Source of the DNA: Multifurca ochricompacta
Taxonomy: Eukaryota; Basidiomycota; Agaricomycetes; Russulales; Russulaceae
Direction: 5' to 3'
Length of the DNA: 64,000 nt
Assembly: GCA_022496185.1 (NCBI GenBank)
Contig: WTXG01000209.1
Coordinates: forward strand, 1 to 64,000
Position 1 is the stretch's first letter. Every line of letters begins with the position of its first letter. A model generated the notes under the pieces. That model had not been told where the DNA came from. It saw only the letters and a program-made list of their open reading frames with translations, and did not search any database. Both the position numbers and the translations under genes were made by a program. This document shows, piece by piece, positions 63,706 through 64,000 of the stretch.

Positions 63706-63897
63706 AAATGGGCAACGGCGCTCGTTCCCGCCTCGCTCCACCGCTCCCCCTCCTGCCGGGCCTCTCTTCTGGCACACTCCCCCCCTGCGGCTCCCTCCCC
63801 TCAGACAGCGCCTTCCGCTGGCCCTGTGACTGGGCCGGCGTCACTGGCCGCTACCCTCTTACAACTTCCCACGGCTTCCCCGCGTGGGTCTGAGGCC
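63706..63897 (+). repeat. GC-rich block related, inverted, to 1,918-2,140
   Basis: The plus strand is open for 61 codons (proline/leucine-rich start, then CDWAGVTGRYPLTTSHGFPAW). Its complement begins GACCAAAGGCCTCAGACCCAC, paralleling GGCCAAAGGCCGCAGACCC at 1,928. Probably a transposon-derived coding fragment; I do not recognise the domain. Confidence 0.45.
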
Positions 63898-64000
63898 TTT
63901 GGTCGTTCAATTAGTACCCGGTAGTCTTCTCAAAGACAAGTATCGAAACTAGATCACGTATTAAGGCGCGCGAATGAAGGAGCGAGACAGCCTAATCATA

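Overview
The window looks like a repeat-dense (probably subtelomeric, pericentromeric or otherwise heterochromatic) stretch of a filamentous fungus, most likely an agaricomycete basidiomycete. The basis is 45-70 nt introns with fungal-type splice sites, a chromodomain Ty3/gypsy element, Ty1/copia, LINE and Mutator-like elements, and gene copies resembling fungal IML2/TTC39. No single-copy host gene is visible: almost every base belongs to a family present 2-9 times. The species is not identifiable from what I can see.

Three recurring components make up most of the window. (1) A C2H2 zinc-finger gene family (ZF1-ZF9, all on the minus strand), each with three exons and two short introns; I could build uninterrupted spliced models for six of nine, while the flanking elements are mostly broken. 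A roughly 45-residue repeat inside exon 3 varies from one to three copies. (2) A 'Y module' carrying parts of two divergently arranged cellular-type genes: on the plus strand the C-terminal two thirds of an IML2/TTC39-like TPR protein, on the minus strand an unrecognised acidic protein. Three copies carry the long IML2 region (A at 1-1084, cut by the window edge; B at 16.8-18.5 kb, open throughout; C at 32.4-34.2 kb, broken). At least five carry short versions sharing an internal deletion. (3) LINE fragments: 5'-truncated 3' ends in both orientations, several with target-site duplications, plus two 5' regions at 13.8-16.06 and 28.5-30.7 kb.

Layout: Y-A and LINEs (0-3.4 kb); ZF1 and short Y1 (3.4-6.95); solo LTR, ZF2, short Y2, two LINEs (6.95-11.5); ZF3, LINE 5' region, long Y-B (11.5-19.9); then the ZF2-to-Y-B block appears a second time as ZF4, short Y4, LINE pair, ZF5, LINE 5' region, long Y-C (20-34.85), with a 1.7 kb Mutator-like element inserted in the second copy. 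Next come nested LTR/LINE insertions (34.85-36.6), ZF6 with short Y6 (36.6-39.55), ZF7 (39.7-42.4), right-truncated Y7 (42.4-44.3), ZF8 and a solo LTR (44.3-47.0). A copia element (47,043-59,212) contains a complete gypsy chromovirus (47,665-55,036). Finally Y8, interrupted by a LINE that is itself interrupted by an LTR (59.4-61.4), and ZF9 with degraded repeats (61.6-64.0).

The elements act as a stratigraphy: gypsy inside copia, LTR inside LINE inside Y8, a MULE in one arm of a segmental duplication whose other arm preserves the empty site. The candidates for something undescribed are the zinc-finger family, whose frames stay open among decayed repeats, and the amplified module containing pieces of a divergent host gene pair.
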